The notes under the pieces: model-generated
The model's input: only the letters and a program-made list of their open reading frames with translations
The model's database searches: none
Told to the model about the DNA's origin: nothing
Origin: Euprymna scolopes
Taxonomy: Eukaryota; Mollusca; Cephalopoda; Sepiida; Sepiolidae
Length of the DNA stretch: 20,580 nt
Direction of reading: 5' to 3'
NCBI GenBank assembly: GCA_024364805.1
Contig: CM044488.1
Span: forward strand, 26,815,908 to 26,836,487
Made by a program: the position numbers and the translations under genes
In this document: positions 16,480 to 20,580 of the stretch, piece after piece
Layout of the letters: every line of letters starts with the position of its first letter
How positions within the stretch are numbered: the stretch's first letter is position 1

Positions 16480-17165
16480 CTTGATAACTTTTACTGTCTC
16501 TTGTATTGTTTCAAAACAAAAATCTTAATTGGTTATAAAGTCTTCAAATGTTTTCTGCTTACTAAAACAAAACTGATATTCAATTACTATTAAGATATTC
16601 CTTAAAAGGGGTGTGTTTTTATTTTTATTATTGGAATCCTTTTGTGTTTAGTTGTAGTGTTAAATTTTGTGTTAATAAACCCGAACACAAAACGAAAAAC
16701 AGAAAAGGCATTCGCTTACGGAATCGTATTTATACTAAAACAAAACGATAATTATTTACTAACTTTTAAGAATATTTTAACTAAAAGCAAAGGGAAAAAC
16801 TAACTTTTGTAAAACTGATTACTAACACGAAAACTATTAATAGATTTTAAGGGATGTGTTTTTTGGGGTTGTTTTTTTTACTAAGATTTAAGGATAGTTT
16901 AACGATTGTTCTTTGTTTTAAGAAAACCACGAATAATCTGATTATTAAAATAAAATCGATTAATAACTTTAAGAACTGTTTTTAACAAACAAAAACACAA
17001 TCGCTTATGAAATATTTGACTGTTTTCTTTAAAAAAACAAATCGTCACTTCATAACTTTTGAGAATATTTTGCTACAAACGATCAGAAAATCGTTTATTG
17101 ACTTTTAACGAATGTTCTTTTTTTTAACTAAATTTATAAATTGATAACTTTCAACGGTTGTTAGT
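16480..17165. repeat. Degenerate minisatellite, about 41-48-bp unit
   Basis: A weak unit of the form AATCG-TTA-TAACTTTTAAGAATGTTTT recurs at about 16486, 16534, 16583, 16761, 16802, 16843, 16885, 16965, 17010, 17054, 17100 and 17146. Most spacings are 41-48 bp, with a poorly matching stretch around 16610-16740. Divergence between units is high, so this is an old array. Left block 11940-12125 has the same flavour. Confidence 0.5.
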
Positions 17166-17649
17166 ATTCTACGGTACAATAATAAAGAAAAAAAAGAATA
17201 TCTCATATATGTCAGAAAAATGATCTCTTAAACATGTATTTTCACAAAGACAATCCTTCCTATTATACAATATCTTCTGAATACTCATCTTGCCAACACA
17301 CAACCTACAATAATAAAAACCCATTAAGTTCCACCATAAAAGCATTTTATTCTATTTTATTACTATGCCAGTAATGTCTCAATCTCTATTTTTATTGGTG
17401 ATTTCAAAGCCATAGTACTTGTTTTCACAAGTAAATGAAACAACTTTATGATAAAAATTCAGCAAATCAACCAGTTACATTTTCCAAAGCTAGTAACTTT
17501 TGCAAAGAGAGTATAGAAAAAACTTCGAATGTTTTTAGTGGGGGGGGGGGGAAGGAATCGGTGAGTTGATCCTTTATGCCCCACCCTTCACCCTAAAAAT
17601 GGAGGGGTAACTTTGTTTTATTTTGTTGAATCTATGAGAGTTTAACTTA
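17166..17649. other. AT-rich spacer with a G10 run
   Basis: Nothing recognisable apart from a run of about ten G at 17541-17550 and AT-rich low-complexity sequence. Confidence 0.5.
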
Positions 17650-18290
17650 TCATTTATGCTCATTGGAATCCATCGATCATGTTTGATCTTTGTTCTGTGC
17701 TTTGAATGGGAAGGGGCTGGCAGCTGGTTGTGCAGTCATTCATTGCATCGGGCTCGCTTCCCCAGTCACGTCTGGCGGAGGTTATCCACGAATCTGTTAA
17801 GGCTGCTGGTAATCTTGTACCTCCACAGGTCGCGCTGTTTCCCAGTTTCGAAGGGTTATTTCGAACTCATATCTCTTTTGTACGAGTCTTTGAATCAGAG
17901 CTGGGGAAGGGCTTTTTTTCTTGTTGGTTTTCAGCTTTTGGTAAAGGAAGATTTTTCGAAGATCTTTTTCTGCGTCTAGTCGGTAGGCCCAAGCCAGCGG
18001 AGTCGACACTGACGAAGAGAGTGTAAATATTGGGCCCACCCGCACACCCAATGACCTCGGTGTAAATGATGAAGTCTTACCACGTGATACTCAAAATCCT
18101 CGTGAGTTTGGTTGCACACGTGAAGTGTGGAGGCATTTTTCATGCAGTTCAGGATTCGCTGCCGTACAATAGCATGCTCAGGGCGCAACAACTACCTACT
18201 TTAAGCCGTGAAGGTGTTTACGTACTTAGAACAGTTTTGATATGGAATCAAAGCTCGATCGACGCATAGACCGTGTAACTTGTCCCCACA
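17650..18290. other. GC-richer block of unknown origin
   Basis: Clearly richer in G and C and more complex than its surroundings. Overlapping open frames of 67-107 residues occur on both strands (17656-17979 plus, 17706-18026 plus, 17976-18191 minus), none with a domain I recognise. The minus frame contains RQCRLRWLG, which resembles a motif near the end of RTE-like reverse transcriptases, but without the usual following residues. It could be a decayed mobile element, a host exon remnant, or unannotated repeat. Confidence 0.35.
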
Positions 18291-18408
18291 GTGTGGAAGA
18301 ACAATACCAAGATAACGGTGTGCGTCCTGGGCATTTGTGATAAAAATAAAAACCTACACTTTGGTTTCCTTGTTCTCTCCAAACCAATGACAAATTTTCA
18401 GGCAGTTT

Positions 18409-18480
18409 CTTTTTTTTTTTTTTTTTTTACAGTGATCACCACTTATCAAGGCCTGGAAGCCACTCAGGGATAAGGGTTAT
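18409..18480 (-). repeat. Dispersed retroposon-like 3' tail, copy 2
   Basis: A T19 run (18410-18428), then ACAGTGATCACC and the exact 15-mer ACTTATCAAGGCCTG (18441-18455), then GCCACTCAGGGATAAG. It matches 640-735 over about 50 bases. On the minus strand this is a 3' end with a long A-tail. The upstream body probably lies to the right (18480 onward), but its limit is unclear. Confidence 0.55.
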
Positions 18481-19036
18481 TGCAAGTACATTACGTTAGT
18501 GTGGAGATTTGATGAAGTGTTTAATTAAGGGGGCGGTTCATTAGGAATGGACTTGAAGACATCCAAGTTGTAGTCCGGAGGGAAGCAGGCAGACGGAACA
18601 GAGTCCATCACCATATGTTCATACAATGTCGATTACGAAAAGCTGCCAGAAAGAAATGAAACGCCCTATTTACTTACTCCCCTTCTAAACAGAGCACTCG
18701 GGATTGGGATAAAAATCTAAATTACCTCAATTAAATTTTAATTTCTTATTTGCTAGCCGTGGACAGAAAAGATAAAGTGTACTATCAGAACACGTAATAC
18801 AGTTTGCTCTTAAGGAACAGGCCAGGGAGTTCCTTGAAAGCTATATACTTTTTTAATGGATTTAATGAAGTTTAATTTCTTTTAATTTTTCAAAGAAATC
18901 TTTATGATAGATAAAAATCTTTCAATAATGTCGCAAGCTATCAAAGGTTTTACTGACAATGCGTGGATTTAATGTTGTCTCTTGTTTTATTATGAAATAT
19001 TAAATAAGCATTAAATAGATTAGATTAAATAAACAA
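18481..19036. other. Unassigned DNA
   Basis: No coding frame or known element recognised. The first 150 bases could be the body of the minus-strand retroposon whose tail is at 18409-18480; the rest is AT-rich. Confidence 0.4.
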
Positions 19037-19290
19037 TAGGATGATGAGGGCGCTACTGGGAGGAGGGGAATAGATGGGTAGTAGTAATAGTAGTTGAAGG
19101 AGTGATAAAGGGGCAGCAGTAGAAGGATGTAAATAAAGGTGTGGTATTATAAAGAAGACGATAGAGGGTGTGTAAGGGACAAGGGAAAAGATGACAGTAA
19201 TTGAAAACAGAGGAATAACGATAATAATAAAAAGAGGACGCAGAGATTATAGTAATAGACGGAGAATGTAGAGGGTAGTAGAAGTCATTT
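19037..19290. repeat. Purine-rich, strand-skewed low-complexity tract
   Basis: The plus strand is dominated by A and G, with GTAGTAGTAATAG-like trinucleotides and GGAGGAGGGGAATAG. Few C residues occur over about 250 bases. This looks like a decayed mix of (AGT)n, (GGA)n and (ATA)n microsatellites. Confidence 0.6.
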
Positions 19291-19490
19291 CAATTTTAAG
19301 CGAATAAAGCCGTTACTAGAGATGCAACTACTCGTCTAAAATAATTGTGTAGCGATGGAACGGATCAGGGAGGAAGCAGCCAAGGGGAATCCTTCCATCA
19401 CTAATAATAGAATGAAGAAATCAAATGCTAATGATAGCAGCTACATTGTTAATAAAACCACAAAAGTAAATAAACTTAAAACCACATAAT

Positions 19491-20250
19491 CTAATATATA
19501 AACGGTTATATGTCTGTCTGTCTGCATGTATGTCTCCATATTTTCAAACTCTATCTCTCCGGGACTAAAAGTCACAGAGCGGCGCTAGGGCCCCCAAACG
19601 ATTGGATTTTTTACGGGCCTTTCTTTTATTGGTCTTTAGTTAAAATTGTTTTTAAGCATTGTTTATTTAATATTTTTACACAAAAAATCATAATAGCAAA
19701 AACATTTCTACTCGTTTTTTTTTTAAATTACAGATTTCGCATGATTTTTATATGCAAGATTTTAATGTGAAACTTTCGGCGTTACATGATTTTTATATAA
19801 TCTCGAACAATTATAAAAAACAGAAACATAAAAAATAATTAAACTAAAAAATGATAAAAATTGATACAAACGTTCAGAATAGGAATGTACGGATACACAT
19901 CTGGGAGAAAAAAAAAAGAAGAAAACTGACACCCCCACCTTCTTTTACTGTCATAACTTCATTTTGAAATAGCGTTTCGATTGGCTATAATTTTGGGTTT
20001 CGGTATAATCGTGTTTACTATCCTTTATTCGTTGCGTTTTGGTGAACGGCAGAATTACTTGTTTTTTGATGGCTAATCAAGCTATTTTTTGTAAACAAGG
20101 TGTTTTCTTTTTAATTCAAAATCTTAAGACTTTACTTTACTAATTATATAGACCCAGAAAACTAATATTTATCGTTAAAGGATTTTTACAATGAATTTAT
20201 TTAACTTCCAAATTTAGCTGAATTGGTTAACTCGCCGTGAAATACCCTTA
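19491..20250 (+). mobile_element. Possible second Helitron-like family, 5' end
   Basis: TCTAATATATAAACGG followed by TATGTCTGTCTGTCTGC (about 19491-19523) resembles the TC-TATATAAA-then-CTG lead of many non-autonomous Helitrons. It differs from units A-F here. The following sequence (CTCTCCGGGACTAAAAGTC, GCGGCGCTAGGGCCCCC, GATTGGCTATAATTTTGGG) is more structured than simple AT-rich DNA. No 3' hairpin or CTAG end was found, so the right limit is arbitrary. No protein encoded. Confidence 0.35.
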
Positions 20251-20580
20251 ACATTTTTTATAACTTTTTATTTTTCATGCGTACTAATATTTTTTCCCCC
20301 TTTAGAAAATTAACTTTAGTCTCTAATCTTTCAAATACAATCAAAAAGTAGTTGGAAACCTACAAAAAATTATGATAAATCGGTTTTCAAATTAGGTCCC
20401 TCTATCTTTATCCACCTATTTTTGCCCGTACCTATGTAACCATATCGTGTCGGCCATTTTATCTTGTTCTCACATAACGCTCAACACTTGTAATTTGTAA
20501 ACAAAACCGAGTGCATGGTAGCATAAACAACTTTACATTTGGTCCACTTGCACAATTTTCTTTAAAATGATGACTTTTAT
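20251..20580. other. AT-rich end of window
   Basis: No gene or repeat recognised in the final 330 bases. Confidence 0.5.

Noticed and set aside
17976-18191. RTE-type reverse transcriptase C-terminus (RQCRLRWLG)
   Set aside because: A single short motif, lacking the residues that usually follow it and without upstream RT motifs in frame.
15527-20425. ATCCACCTATT shared between about 15530 and 20411
   Set aside because: Only about 11 bases match with no convincing extension; likely chance or too short to interpret.

Overview
The window is AT-rich, intron-scale eukaryotic DNA made almost entirely of transposable elements, simple repeats and their remains. I found no host protein-coding exon and no rRNA or tRNA gene. 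The mix suggests a repeat-rich invertebrate: a jockey/CR1-type LINE with GFRQARST and FDRVWH blocks, a mariner, tandem Helitron-like elements starting TATAAAAGTG and ending in a CCCGGGC-type hairpin plus CTAG, and long (TA)n and (TG)n tracts. A mollusc, quite possibly a cephalopod, is my best guess; this is inference and unverified.

Layout. 1-1500: AT-rich DNA with one short dispersed retroposon tail (about 640-735). 1495-3022: decayed minus-strand 3' copy of the LINE. 3023-4120: AT-rich DNA. 4121-4356: minus-strand SINE-like element with a U2 snRNA-like head. 4401-4435: (TG)n. 4436-6656: decayed mariner, transposase on the minus strand, split by a Helitron-like insertion (about 5685-6606). 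6689-9217: four more Helitron-like units head to tail, alternating short/long/short/long. 9231-9285: (GT)n. 9286 to about 10118: one Helitron-like unit in inverted orientation. 10426-10999: a second LINE 3' fragment, interrupted by a 277-bp insertion with perfect 12-bp flanking duplications and three hairpins. 11205-11640: broken coding-like block. 11940-12125: degenerate short tandem repeat.

12285-15304 holds the best-preserved element: a LINE with one uninterrupted 969-residue endonuclease plus reverse transcriptase ORF, a short 3' UTR and an A-rich tail. It is followed by a second U2-headed SINE (15331-15524), an element with long inverted repeats (15538-16440) containing a roughly 55-bp tandem array, and a degenerate minisatellite of about 45 bp (16480-17165). 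The rest holds an unassigned GC-richer block (17650-18290), a second copy of the short retroposon tail (18409-18480), a purine-rich strand (19037-19290) and a possible Helitron-like 5' end (19491 onward).

How the parts relate. The LINE could supply reverse transcriptase for its own copies; whether it serves the SINE-like elements cannot be seen. The mariner is dead and gives a relative date, because a Helitron-like unit landed inside it. The remaining units look non-autonomous: no Rep/helicase or other transposase is encoded here.
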